Positions 1 through 7,731 of a stretch of 13,512 nucleotides of DNA are shown piece after piece (the first letter of the stretch is position 1; each line of letters opens with the position of its first letter). This DNA comes from Acidimicrobiaceae bacterium (GTDB taxonomy: Bacteria > Actinomycetota > Acidimicrobiia > Acidimicrobiales > Palsa-688), in NCBI GenBank assembly GCA_003156795.1, contig PMHU01000028.1:12884-26395 (forward strand). Reading direction: 5' to 3'. A model generated the notes under the pieces. That model was not told the DNA's origin and searched no databases. It saw only the letters and a program-made list of their open reading frames with translations. Both the position numbers and the translations under genes were made by a program.

Positions 1-236
1 TACACGACGAAGTCGCCCGCGTTCAGCAGCAATGGCGCGACCTCCTTCTTCAAGAGGCCCACGCTGCCGCCGACAAGGGCGAGCTGACCGCAGCCGACGA
101 GCCCGCACAGCTCGCCTTCGAACTCGGAGTGATCCTCGCCGGGACCGACATCGTGGCCATCCTCCACGATGACCCCGGTGCTGTTTCCCGTGGTCGAGCC
201 GCCGTGGTGTCCCGCCTCAGAGGTTCCCGGATCTGA
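1..236 (+). CDS. TetR/AcrR-family transcriptional regulator, C-terminal end (5' partial)
   Basis: The open frame enters from the left edge (first full codon at base 3) and ends with TGA at 234-236, giving 77 residues. They are helical and acidic/alanine-rich, with the segments VQQQWRDLLLQEAHAAADKG, then FELGVILAGTDIVAILHDD, then RGRAAVVSRL. This resembles the C-terminal ligand-binding and dimerisation domain of actinobacterial TetR regulators, where helices 8-9 form the dimer interface. The DNA-binding helix-turn-helix lies outside the window, so the family call rests on the C-terminal pattern alone. The gene converges with the GMC operon, so its target is more likely upstream of the window than in it. 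A different all-helical regulator cannot be excluded. Confidence 0.65.
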   Translation, partial: HDEVARVQQQWRDLLLQEAHAAADKGELTAADEPAQLAFELGVILAGTDIVAILHDDPGAVSRGRAAVVSRLRGSRI

Positions 237-259
237 CGAGGCGGTGACGCCTGCTCGTG

Positions 260-289
260 GGGCGGCCGACAATACCAAGCGGCCCGCCC
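260..289. terminator. Possible bidirectional terminator hairpin between convergent genes
   Basis: GGGCGG (260-265) pairs perfectly with CCGCCC (284-289); a register with one bulged C extends this to GGGCGGCC/GGCC-C-GCCC. The loop is about 13-18 nt. It lies 24 nt after the stop of the TetR-type gene, in the convergent gap before the end of the GMC gene. There is no U-tract on either strand, so the call rests on the stem and position only. Confidence 0.3.
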
Positions 290-491
290 GCGTCGCAGCA
301 GAGCTTCTTTGCTCCCGTTAACAGCGAGTGATCAGCGATCGCCCGGTCCACGACGAACAACCGCGTTCGGTGGGGACAGGTGCAGGGGCATGCCATCCGC
401 CTGGGAAAACGGTTTCGCCTTATGCCACCTCAAGACCACTGTTGTTCTTACGTTCGGTGCTCGCAGCCTGCGCGGGGAGATGATTGGCAGC

Positions 492-2567
492 TCAAAGCGA
501 GCGAATAAAGGAGTTGTACCCACCGGACTTGATGTAGCGTCCGATCATCGTGTTCTTGTCAAGCGCGACAATGACACTGCGGAGAGATGCCGCGGTCGTG
601 TCCATGTCGGCCAAGTTGGCGCCGTAACCGCTCGCATTCGGGTTACCGACCCCAGAGATGATCGACGCGGCCTGCCAGTATGAGAGAGCCCACATCGTGA
701 GCGTCACGTTGTAGCCTGGGGCGGTGACATACATGCCGCCGCCCGCGTGGTACAGGTTGTCGAACATCCAGTAGCGGCCGAATGGGTCACACGGCCCATG
801 GTCGGAGTCAAGCGCAATGCGGTGAGTGCCCATAATGTGGCGACTCGCCGGGATGAGGTTGAACGGCGTTGCGTCGAGGAGGCTCTCGAGATTCGCATTG
901 CCCGTGTTGAGCGCCGGCAAGGTCGTATTGAGCGAGCCGGCGAAGAGCGGGTGGACGGTCGGAAACGGCGACGGCGGCAGCCCGATTGCCTCCAACAGCT
1001 CGAGCATCTTTGGGATGTAGTATGCAGAAGCCGCCAGCTCATAGGGGTGGCTCGAGTAGGTGATCCGGGGCACCGGCTGGCCGTAGACGTCGACGATGTT
1101 TGGGTCGAGGTCGACGGCGTTGGCGCTCTGGGGCATGTCCTCTCCTTGGAGGGTGAACGCCACGAGCCGTTTGGTGAAGGGCGCCAGCGACATGAAGGCC
1201 TTGAGCGCCGTGCCGTAGAGGAATTCGGAGACCTCGGTGGCAGACTGGATCGGGTTGAGATTCCCGCCCATCTCCACGATGCCGGCTCTCGGAATCGACG
1301 GGCCACCACCTGCGAGGTAGGCAGACGCCGTGGGACCGGGGCCGGCGAACGCGTCGATGGTGTGGGTGCTGGTGCGTCCCCGGTTGGAATGAATGTCGCG
1401 GTCGACGACTGCGAGCGCCGCGGTTTGGAGGTGGAACATCAGGTTCTGCCCCAACATGCCGCTCGGCTCGAGACTCGATCCCGGAGTGATCCCGCTCAGC
1501 AGCGAAAGGCGAGTGGCCTCGATGGGCGTGTTGGCAAGAACCAGCAAGTCGCCGTTCGCCGGGTTCAGGACGATCGTGTTGGACGATTCGGTCGTGGGCG
1601 AGAAGTACGGCGTGGCTCCGCCGGCCATGACGACGTCGGTTGGCGTCCCTGTGAAGAGGAAGCTCACCGCGTTGACGCCCTGGCGCCCACCTGTCGAGGG
1701 TGCATAGGAGAACCCTGTGACGTTCGCCCGAGAGATTAGCTGTGCCCCGGCTGCGATCGCATCGTTGACTTGCCAGACACCGCCACCCTTGGCGTTGATC
1801 GGGCAGCCGAAGTCGAGGCAGAAGCCGCAGTCCACACAGGCCGGCCGCCCGTCCCGAGAAGGGCGGGAGCACACGGCGGTCGGCACGGGGATTGGTTCAT
1901 CCGAGTAGCCGAGTTTCACCCCGGCATAGGCCGGCAACAGGCTGTTGAGCTGGTCGGTGCCGGGGGGCATCGGGAAGGGTGTCGAGCGCAAGGACTCCCA
2001 AGGGTTGGGGTTGGACACCGCGCCGGGCTTCCCGGATGCCGGTCCCTGGATGCCGACCACCTCTTCGGAGGCCGCGTAGAACGCCTCGAGGTGCTCGTAG
2101 TGAATCGGCCAGTTGGCGTAGTTGGCACCGGAGACGGCCGAAGTGTCGGGCGATGGATCATCGGAGGGATCGGCGTAGCCGCGCATCAGCGAGTTGGTGA
2201 TGAAGTCGACCTCACGGAACCGCCGAGCCTTCGCGTCGTAGTGGGTGGTGCCACCCCCGACGGTGGTGGGGAGCGTGTTGACGTCGCCCACGAACTGGCT
2301 CGAGCTGCTCGTGTACCCCTGAGTGCGGAAGCTGCGCGGCTCGAGCAGGGTGTCCTGGTCTTCGAGCCCTTGGCGAGCCTCATGGGCAAGCTCGTCGTTG
2401 GCCCAGTTGTTGGTGACACCCGACGCCGGACCGCCCAGGCCCTGGAAGAGGTTCGACCCCTTCTCCAAGATGACCACCTGGTACTGGCCGCTCTTCGCCA
2501 GCAGTCGGGCCACCATCCCCCCGGATGCGCCCGATCCCACGACGACGGCAGTGGGCTTGGCACTCAC
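492..2567 (-). CDS. GMC-family FAD-dependent oxidoreductase (dehydrogenase catalytic subunit)
   Basis: A 691-residue flavoenzyme expected to oxidise an alcohol or sugar hydroxyl with FAD; the substrate is unknown. The N-terminus has the Rossmann FAD signature GSGASG (residues 11-16), followed by VVILEKG around 31-37, where the acidic residue binds the FAD ribose. A second GMC-type segment is TTVGGGTTHYDAKA (101-114). The C-terminal catalytic region reads RHIMGTHR (576-583) and later GYNVTLTMWALSYWQA (618-633), matching the GMC His...Asn/His pair (H577, N620). A cysteine-rich insert has C233, C244, C247, C250 and C255. It has no signal peptide of its own and presumably rides out with its Tat-bearing partner. 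The start is GTG, overlapping the upstream stop by 4 nt, with AAGGAGG 6 nt before it. The length is larger than small GMC oxidases but usual for gluconate/sugar dehydrogenase-type large subunits. Confidence 0.9.
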   Translation of the reverse strand: MSAKPTAVVVGSGASGGMVARLLAKSGQYQVVILEKGSNLFQGLGGPASGVTNNWANDELAHEARQGLEDQDTLLEPRSFRTQGYTSSSSQFVGDVNTLPTTVGGGTTHYDAKARRFREVDFITNSLMRGYADPSDDPSPDTSAVSGANYANWPIHYEHLEAFYAASEEVVGIQGPASGKPGAVSNPNPWESLRSTPFPMPPGTDQLNSLLPAYAGVKLGYSDEPIPVPTAVCSRPSRDGRPACVDCGFCLDFGCPINAKGGGVWQVNDAIAAGAQLISRANVTGFSYAPSTGGRQGVNAVSFLFTGTPTDVVMAGGATPYFSPTTESSNTIVLNPANGDLLVLANTPIEATRLSLLSGITPGSSLEPSGMLGQNLMFHLQTAALAVVDRDIHSNRGRTSTHTIDAFAGPGPTASAYLAGGGPSIPRAGIVEMGGNLNPIQSATEVSEFLYGTALKAFMSLAPFTKRLVAFTLQGEDMPQSANAVDLDPNIVDVYGQPVPRITYSSHPYELAASAYYIPKMLELLEAIGLPPSPFPTVHPLFAGSLNTTLPALNTGNANLESLLDATPFNLIPASRHIMGTHRIALDSDHGPCDPFGRYWMFDNLYHAGGGMYVTAPGYNVTLTMWALSYWQAASIISGVGNPNASGYGANLADMDTTAASLRSVIVALDKNTMIGRYIKSGGYNSFIRSL

Positions 2568-3859
2568 AGGGGTCCTCCTTCGATGACCGTGAGGATCCCG
2601 GCATCGACGAGAGCCGTGAAAAGAGTGGCGATCTCAGCGACGGTGGCCAGCGTGGTGTCGCTGTCGTCGAGTGTCGAGATCGGCCGGAATTCCGAATAGC
2701 CACCCTGGGGCTGGGGATGGCCGGCGGCGTCGGTGTAGGTCAGCGAAGGGTAGCCGGCGTTCAGGTCGTTGTGCGCGTCGTACTTGTAGACGCTGTTGCC
2801 GAGAGGCTGCGTGTCGCCGTCGAAGCCGACGTCGGCCCAGATCGTCCCGGGGGTCGGCTCGGTCCCGGTCCCGTTCACGGCGACGTCAGCCTGCCCGCGG
2901 TACTCGGGGAGACCGTACGTGCCCTGAATCGTATGGAGCGCGAGAATCGGGTACAAGGTGGCTACCGCGGCTGGGGGGACGGGGTTGATGAGAGGTGAGG
3001 GGAGTTGGGGCGGACTCTCGCCGGCGACAGCCTCAAGGGCGGGATTCCCGGCTTGCGCGATGAGGGCCTCTTGTTCGATTGGGAGAGCGGTGGCGAAACC
3101 AGTGCTGAAGTTCTGATTGGACCAGTCGTCCAGCGCCGAGAGCCCTGCCTCGTAGATTGGCTGGAGCGGCTGCGCGCCGGGAATCAGCCCCGATGCGACC
3201 GCGCTTTGCCATGCCGGGCTCGACCACGACGGCCAGGGCGGTGACGAAGTCGACGACGGTGGACCGTAGACGCGCAGGTACCACGCCGCGAGTTGAGCGT
3301 CGGTGAGCTCCAAGAATCTGATGGTCTCCGGTTGGCCGCTGCTCGAGGTTTCGAAGGTGTTCGGTCCAGACCCTTTCCGTTCGAGCTTACGAGCAGTCGG
3401 TGATGAGTCTCCGTAGTTGTAGCGGCCGCTGAAACCACCACCAAGGTAGATCGGATTGGTGCTGACGAGCCCTGAGCTCAGGAGGTTCGGCTGAAAGGCG
3501 GCCATGAAGAGGTCGATGTAGTTGACGGTGCCTGCTTCGTTGGCGCCAGGGCTCTTCACGTTGCCGGTGCGAAGGTTGGTAGCTGTCGGGATGATCTGGG
3601 CGCAGGCGGCGGCTGCGATGGCGTAGAGATCGTGGACGTTGCCCGTCGAAGGGTCGGTGTAGCTGTGCGAGAGAAAATAGGGTCCGCCGGGCAGTGGCGT
3701 CGGTCCGCTGGCGGCGTCGGCCAGCGCGTGCTCGCTGACGAGGCGTCCGGCAAAGAGCGACCTCGGCAACGCCACGGCGGCGCTCGATGCCATCGCGGCC
3801 ACGAGGAAGCTGCGGCGCGACATGGCACCGCCCAGCGGGCCTTCGCCTGAATCGCTCAC
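2564..3859 (-). CDS. Gluconate 2-dehydrogenase subunit 3 family protein with Tat signal
   Basis: A 431-residue probable small/chaperone-like subunit for the GMC dehydrogenase encoded just downstream. The N-terminus carries a twin-arginine signal, SRRSFLVAA (residues 14-22), followed by an alanine-rich hydrophobic stretch to about residue 37, so export by Tat is expected. Family hallmarks are AAACAQIIPT (82-92), SPGANEAGTVNYIDLFMAAF (103-122) and, near the C-terminus, LHTIQGTYGLPEYRG (308-322), like the subunit 3 pattern HxxQGxYGxPEYxG. The only cysteine is C86 and there is no CxxCH haem motif. The GTG start at 3859 is chosen because a strong purine-rich site precedes it; an internal ATG at 3823 would put the twin arginines at residues 3-4 and is the alternative. 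The upstream open frame to 4501 runs antiparallel-free through the end of the cyclase gene in another frame and is not coding. Confidence 0.82.
   Translation of the reverse strand: MSDSGEGPLGGAMSRRSFLVAAMASSAAVALPRSLFAGRLVSEHALADAASGPTPLPGGPYFLSHSYTDPSTGNVHDLYAIAAAACAQIIPTATNLRTGNVKSPGANEAGTVNYIDLFMAAFQPNLLSSGLVSTNPIYLGGGFSGRYNYGDSSPTARKLERKGSGPNTFETSSSGQPETIRFLELTDAQLAAWYLRVYGPPSSTSSPPWPSWSSPAWQSAVASGLIPGAQPLQPIYEAGLSALDDWSNQNFSTGFATALPIEQEALIAQAGNPALEAVAGESPPQLPSPLINPVPPAAVATLYPILALHTIQGTYGLPEYRGQADVAVNGTGTEPTPGTIWADVGFDGDTQPLGNSVYKYDAHNDLNAGYPSLTYTDAAGHPQPQGGYSEFRPISTLDDSDTTLATVAEIATLFTALVDAGILTVIEGGPL
2574..2580 (-). promoter_or_regulatory. Ribosome binding site of the GMC gene, inside the upstream gene
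   Basis: AAGGAGG lies 6 nt before the GTG at 2567 and within the last codons of the upstream gene. This fixes the GTG start and implies translational coupling through the 4-nt stop/start overlap. Confidence 0.75.
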
Positions 3860-3863
3860 GCCG

Positions 3864-3872
3864 CCCTCCCTT
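3864..3872 (-). promoter_or_regulatory. Ribosome binding site deciding the GTG start of the Tat protein
   Basis: AAGGGAGGG lies 4 nt before the GTG at 3859 (the GGGAGG core is 5 nt away). No comparable site precedes the internal ATG at 3823, which favours the longer N-terminus. Confidence 0.6.
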
Positions 3873-3941
3873 GATGGTCGCTTGATACGGGCAAAAAACG
3901 TCCCCATGAGGTGCGACCCTCCCATTCGCAGAAGAGGCTCA

Positions 3942-3952
3942 CCTGCCCGGAC
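3942..3952. promoter_or_regulatory. Candidate operator, copy 1 of CCTGCCCGGAC
   Basis: The 11-mer CCTGCCCGGAC recurs exactly at 4021-4031, 79 bp away, in the same gap. It lies 83 bp upstream of the Tat-protein start. Its core TGCCCGGAC plus the next base matches nine of ten positions of TGCCCGGACA, which also occurs upstream of the cyclase gene. Confidence 0.35.
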
Positions 3953-4020
3953 GGATGCTACCCAAAACGAGCAATTGGATGGGGAAGCGGCCCCTGACCA
4001 CCCGTTCGAACTGCAGTTTT

Positions 4021-4034
4021 CCTGCCCGGACAGG
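4021..4034. promoter_or_regulatory. Candidate operator, copy 2, near-palindromic CCTGCCCGGACAGG
   Basis: CCTG-CCCGGA-CAGG is almost self-complementary, with its arms CCTG and CAGG around a CCGG core. It contains TGCCCGGACA (4023-4032), found again exactly at 7722-7731. It lies between the cyclase stop and the dehydrogenase operon, so it could be an operator for that operon; a contribution to termination of the cyclase transcript is possible. Confidence 0.4.
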
Positions 4035-4062
4035 TCCTCCCGGTCCTGGGCCGAGCCCCTGA

Positions 4063-7000
4063 CTAAGTCGCCGCTTCCAGCAGGGCCGCCACGGCGGGTT
4101 CGGCGAGGAACCGGGCCGCCCGCTCGGGAGCGAGCCCGCTGGCGATCGACTGGGCGACGCGCGCGGCCTCGGCCCGCTCGGCATCGGGGTCCTGGCCGCC
4201 GTTCTCCAACGCGTCCGCCAGGGCGGCCCGCGCCTGCCAGACGATTGCCGGCGAGCCGAGCGAGGTAGCGGTAGCCACCGCAACCCTCAGCTCGCTCACC
4301 GCCTCGGCTGAGTGCCCGGAGGTCGTGAGGGCTCGCCCGAGGGTGGTCCGAGCGATCGCGTCGTATTTTCGCCGGCCCGATGCGACGGCCAGGTCCACAG
4401 CTCGCCGGGCCCACCTGATGGCCTCGTCGGTATCGCCCGTCGCCAGCTCGAGTTCGGCGCGGACGGCGGCGAGGCGGCCGCTGACGAGCCACCGCTCCCA
4501 CGCCTTGCTCTCGACGGCGTCATCCCAGAGCACCCCCCAGGCGCGATCTGCACGCGAGTAGTCACCTCGCATGACCATCGCCGTGAACACATCGGCTCTC
4601 GCGTTCATCCACGGCATGTTGAAGTCCGACGGCCCGAGGTTGTCTGCCACCTCCTCGCTCCGGGCGAGAGCGTCGTCCAGGGCGAATACCTCGCGCAACG
4701 GGAGCGTCGAGTAGTTGAGCACGACGCTGGTCGGCCGGCCCATATCCCGGGCCAGCTCGATCGCATACTCCGCCGCTACTATCGCCTCCTGGTACCGTCC
4801 CACGCCCGCGAGAATGACCCCTCGCATTCCTGCGCCTCGGAGCCGGAACTCTTGACTGTGCAGGTCGACGCCAGCAGTCGTGGCCGCGAGCTCGGTAGCC
4901 TCGATGGCCCGGTTGTAGTCGCCGGCCCAGTAGTAATGGTTGCCGGCCATGTGGTGCAGCTCCGCCAGGTCCCTTCTGCGGGCGCCCGGCTGCCATAGCC
5001 GGAGCGCCTCCTCGCCGAGCTCGACCGCCCGAGCCAGATCGCCTGCCTCCCCGCGCATGCCATGGGCGGCGGCGACGAGTCCGAGAGCGGAAGCTTCCAG
5101 GTCGCGCAGCTCAAACTTCCGGGCGAGTTCGAGAGCCGCTTCGGCGCCTGACATCGTCTCCTCTGTGCGTTCGGTCCATAACGTGGCGTGGGCGCGCTCG
5201 ATGAGGGCCTCTATCCTGCGCTCGCCTTGGAGTGACGGAATAAGCTGCTCGAGTTCGTCGTCAGCGCGGGCGTAGCTCTCCAGCTGTACTAGAGCCTGCG
5301 CACGCAGGAACCTAATCGAGTGACGTTCGGCGTCCTCGGTTGCCAGCTCGAGCGCCTGGCTGTAGATGTCGTAGGCCTCCTCGACCGCGATCGCGTCAAT
5401 AGCTCTCCCTGCAGCTATGAGCAGGTAGGCGCGCGCCCGATCGGGCCGACCCCCCTCGCGCCAGTGATGAGCGAGGAGCGAGACGATCTCGGTCGGCTTT
5501 GCGGCCAGTTCTTCCATAGCTGCCGCGACGGCCGCGTGCAGCTCGCGGCGGGTCGCGCGGGGAAGCGTTCCGTATGCGGAGTCGAGCACCAGATCGTGCT
5601 TGAAGGAGTACTCGAAATCGGCGCCGGCCCCTGACGGGGGACCGCGCTGTATTAGCCCGCGCCCTTCCAGGGTATCCAGCGACGAGTCGATGCCGTGCGT
5701 GCCCCCGACCTTTTCGAGGACGGCCCTGGAGAACGATTTTCCGATCACCGAAGCTCGGAGGAGGGCCGAGCGCGCTCCTGGGGGTAAAGCGTCGATGCGT
5801 GCCGCGATGACCGCACTAATCGTAGGAGGAAGATCGGTTGCAGCCGGGTCTTCCCCAACGGAAGCGGCGAGCTCCTCGATGAAGAGGGGGTTGCCGTCCG
5901 CGATGGTGACGACTCGTTCGACGATCGCCGGCGAAGCATCCGGCAGCAACTCGCTGGCCGCGCGGCCTGCATCTTCCCCGCCTAGCGGGTTCAGCGACAG
6001 AGTCGTGTGGCCGGCGACACCCGAACCCCACGCAGGGCGGCTCTCGAGCAGCTCGGGGCGCCCTAAGGCGACGATCAATACCCGTCGGTCGCGTATCCGG
6101 CTGCTCAGGTACTCGACGAGGTCGAGCGACGCGTCGTCGGCCCAGTGCAGGTCGTCGAACACGACCATGAGTGGCGAGCTCTCCGAGAGATTCTCGAAGA
6201 ACCGGCGCGCCGCGTAGTGGATGTCGATCGCTTCCCGGGCGCGCTCGTCCAATCCGAGACCCATGAGGAGCGACAGGTAACGACTGGCGGACGCGACCTC
6301 GTCAGGCGGGAAGATTGCCGCGACGAGCGACGCCATTTTCTCGCGCGCCGTCTCGCCTAGCTCTCCCTCGAGCACCCCGGCCGCCTGGCGGATGATTCCG
6401 GCCACGGCGTGAAATGGCGTCTGCTGCTCGTACGCGAGGCAGCGTCCCCACAGGACACGACCGCCCGAAGCCTCCACCTCGGCGCTCACCTCCCGGGCGA
6501 GGCGGGACTTGCCGATCCCGGCGGGTCCGATCAGAGATACAAGGTGGGGCTGGCGCTCACCGGCCGTCCTGGCCCACAGCGCACGAATCAGGAGCAACTC
6601 GTTCGTACGCCCCACAAGCGGGATGCCCGAGCGGTGCGACTCGCCAAAGCCGAGCACTCGCTCAACGACCCACGCCGGCACGAGCTCGCGCTTGCCCTTC
6701 GCAGCCACCGGTGGGAGAGCGCGGTACCGAAACGCTTGTCGCGTGAGTCGGTAGGTCTCAGGCCCGACTATTGCGCAGCCCGGCGGAGCCGACGACTGGA
6801 GACGGGCGGCAGTGTTGACTACGTCGCCCGTGGCGATCGCGCTCTCAGGAGGAGGGTCTATTTCGACCATCGCTTCGCCGGTGCAGACCCCGACGCGCAC
6901 CTCGAGATCCAGGCCAAGGTGCTTAGCGTTCAGCTCCCTGATGCCGTCGAGCACGCTCAGTGCGGCCCGGACAGCGCTCTCGGCATCGTTGCTCTTGGCG

Positions 7001-7290
7001 AGCGGGACGCCGAATACGGCCATGACAGCGTCCCCGGCGTATTTCTCGAGGGTGCCCCCATGCTTTTCGATCCGCGCCCGGGTCTCCTCGTAGTAGACCC
7101 GGTTGCGGTCCCGCACGTCCTCCGGGTCGGCACCGTCGGCGCGCGCTGTCGACCCGACCTGGTCGACGAAGAGGACGGAAACTCGCTTGCGCTCCTCCCT
7201 GGGGCCCGGCCCTGCCAGCTCGGCGCCGCAGCCCGGGCAGAACCGAGACCCCACCGGAGCCACGACTCCGCAGCGGGAGCACGCCAACAT
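4063..7290 (-). CDS. Zinc-ribbon / class III nucleotidyl cyclase / AAA (STAND-type) ATPase / TPR-like regulator
   Basis: A 1075-residue soluble multidomain signalling protein. Residues 1-24 form a zinc ribbon (C4, C7, C18, C21). A class III cyclase domain spans about 36-210: metal aspartates D43 (FVDQVGST) and D87 (KYAGDAVMAVFG), substrate-selecting K83 and D156, and transition-state N159 and R163 (GDVVNTAARL). All six positions look intact, with the Lys/Asp pair expected for ATP to cAMP. From about 222 there is an AAA_16-type ATPase with Walker A GPAGIGKS (255-262) and Walker B LMVVFDDLHWAD (374-385). The rest, from about 600, is alpha-helical repeat of TPR type. Unlike many relatives there is no LuxR helix-turn-helix at the C-terminus, so it probably acts through cAMP or protein contacts. 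The ATG at 7290 places the zinc ribbon first; no clear Shine-Dalgarno precedes it. Confidence 0.9.
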   Translation of the reverse strand: MLACSRCGVVAPVGSRFCPGCGAELAGPGPREERKRVSVLFVDQVGSTARADGADPEDVRDRNRVYYEETRARIEKHGGTLEKYAGDAVMAVFGVPLAKSNDAESAVRAALSVLDGIRELNAKHLGLDLEVRVGVCTGEAMVEIDPPPESAIATGDVVNTAARLQSSAPPGCAIVGPETYRLTRQAFRYRALPPVAAKGKRELVPAWVVERVLGFGESHRSGIPLVGRTNELLLIRALWARTAGERQPHLVSLIGPAGIGKSRLAREVSAEVEASGGRVLWGRCLAYEQQTPFHAVAGIIRQAAGVLEGELGETAREKMASLVAAIFPPDEVASASRYLSLLMGLGLDERAREAIDIHYAARRFFENLSESSPLMVVFDDLHWADDASLDLVEYLSSRIRDRRVLIVALGRPELLESRPAWGSGVAGHTTLSLNPLGGEDAGRAASELLPDASPAIVERVVTIADGNPLFIEELAASVGEDPAATDLPPTISAVIAARIDALPPGARSALLRASVIGKSFSRAVLEKVGGTHGIDSSLDTLEGRGLIQRGPPSGAGADFEYSFKHDLVLDSAYGTLPRATRRELHAAVAAAMEELAAKPTEIVSLLAHHWREGGRPDRARAYLLIAAGRAIDAIAVEEAYDIYSQALELATEDAERHSIRFLRAQALVQLESYARADDELEQLIPSLQGERRIEALIERAHATLWTERTEETMSGAEAALELARKFELRDLEASALGLVAAAHGMRGEAGDLARAVELGEEALRLWQPGARRRDLAELHHMAGNHYYWAGDYNRAIEATELAATTAGVDLHSQEFRLRGAGMRGVILAGVGRYQEAIVAAEYAIELARDMGRPTSVVLNYSTLPLREVFALDDALARSEEVADNLGPSDFNMPWMNARADVFTAMVMRGDYSRADRAWGVLWDDAVESKAWERWLVSGRLAAVRAELELATGDTDEAIRWARRAVDLAVASGRRKYDAIARTTLGRALTTSGHSAEAVSELRVAVATATSLGSPAIVWQARAALADALENGGQDPDAERAEAARVAQSIASGLAPERAARFLAEPAVAALLEAAT

Positions 7291-7400
7291 GGGCCCGACT
7301 TTAGCGGCGGCCTAGACATCCGACTCGAGCGGACGACGCTCTAGTTGGTTCGCAGCTTCTGCACGATCTTCAACTCCCTCACGGACGACTGACCATGCCC

Positions 7401-7421
7401 GTAATGCCTACCGGGCATTAC
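7401..7421. repeat. Perfect inverted repeat GTAATGCC-TACCG-GGCATTAC
   Basis: The 8-bp arms (7401-7408 and 7414-7421) are exact reverse complements around a 5-nt spacer. An overlapping alternative pairs ATGCCCG (7395-7401) with CGGGCAT (7412-7418). It lies 111 bp upstream of the cyclase start, with no U-tract, so an operator or a switchable leader structure fits better than a terminator. Confidence 0.55.
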
Positions 7422-7525
7422 ACGACCGTCGAAACGGACAGACCCACCACCAAACGCCGGCTGTCGGGGCCACCAACACGGGCGACGGGGCCAGATCGGC
7501 ACACTCGACGGGGCCTGGAGCTCCG

Positions 7526-7543
7526 AGATCAGCGTCCTGATCT
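7526..7543. repeat. Short hairpin AGATCAG-CGTC-CTGATCT
   Basis: The 7-bp arms are perfect and the loop is 4 nt. It lies downstream of the possible minus-strand promoter, so it would be transcribed in the long leader of the cyclase gene. No run of T follows on either strand. Confidence 0.45.
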
Positions 7544-7578
7544 GGGTTTGAGTCCAGTCCGTCAGCGCCCACTCATTG

Positions 7579-7606
7579 TTGCTATCACAACGTTTTGGCT
7601 GGTCAA
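7579..7606 (-). promoter_or_regulatory. Possible promoter for the cyclase-ATPase gene
   Basis: Read on the minus strand, TTGACC (7606-7601) matches five of six bases of a -35 box, followed after 16 nt by TAGCAA (7584-7579), a weak -10. It sits in the most AT-rich part of the gap. If used, the leader to the ATG at 7290 would be close to 280 nt and would include the hairpin at 7526 and the inverted repeat at 7401. This is a visual match only. Confidence 0.28.
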
Positions 7607-7697
7607 CGACCCTTTCGCATGTCCGATCGCTCAGAGACCGAATTTTCCTCACTCAAACCCCCTGGTCCGCGTCGGAGCCGATCGGCGGGAGATACAG

Positions 7698-7720
7698 GAC
7701 AAAGATCGTCCGGATCTGTC
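7698..7720. repeat. Bulged inverted repeat next to the TGCCCGGACA motif
   Basis: AGATC (7703-7707) pairs with GATCT (7713-7717) around GTCCG. Skipping two As (7701-7702), GAC (7698-7700) pairs with GTC (7718-7720). It ends directly before the motif at 7722, so the two may form one composite site. Confidence 0.3.
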
Positions 7721-7721
7721 G

Positions 7722-7731
7722 TGCCCGGACA
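7722..7731. promoter_or_regulatory. Candidate operator TGCCCGGACA, exact match to the copy at 4023
   Basis: The 10-mer matches 4023-4032 base for base and fits the symmetric consensus TGYCCGGRCA. A degenerate relative, TGTCCGGGGG, follows at 7771-7780. It lies between the cyclase gene and the first transglutaminase-like gene and could serve either. Confidence 0.38.

Noticed and set aside
747..2699. Long plus-strand open frames (747-1739 and 1770-2699)
   Set aside because: They lie antiparallel to the GMC gene, have no domain resemblance, and arise from the high GC content.
3860..4501. N-terminal extension of the Tat protein by 214 residues
   Set aside because: It overlaps the cyclase gene in another frame, has a low-complexity Arg/Gly/Ala composition, and would bury the Tat signal in the interior.
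4312..4998. Plus-strand open frame opposite the TPR region, and similar frames at 6409-7344
   Set aside because: Shadows of the cyclase-ATPase gene; their composition is unlike a protein and they show no motif.
7541..7560. tRNA-like T-arm (GGGTTTGAGTCC), possible tRNA or attachment site
   Set aside because: The 7-nt loop register leaves two mismatches in the T stem, and no anticodon or acceptor arms can be drawn around it.
7341..7652. Minus-strand frame of 103 codons ahead of the cyclase gene
   Set aside because: It has a GTG with AGGGGG 5 nt upstream, but third-position GC is low in its first quarter, it has no known domain, and the best promoter boxes lie inside it. Kept only as a possible relic in the findings.
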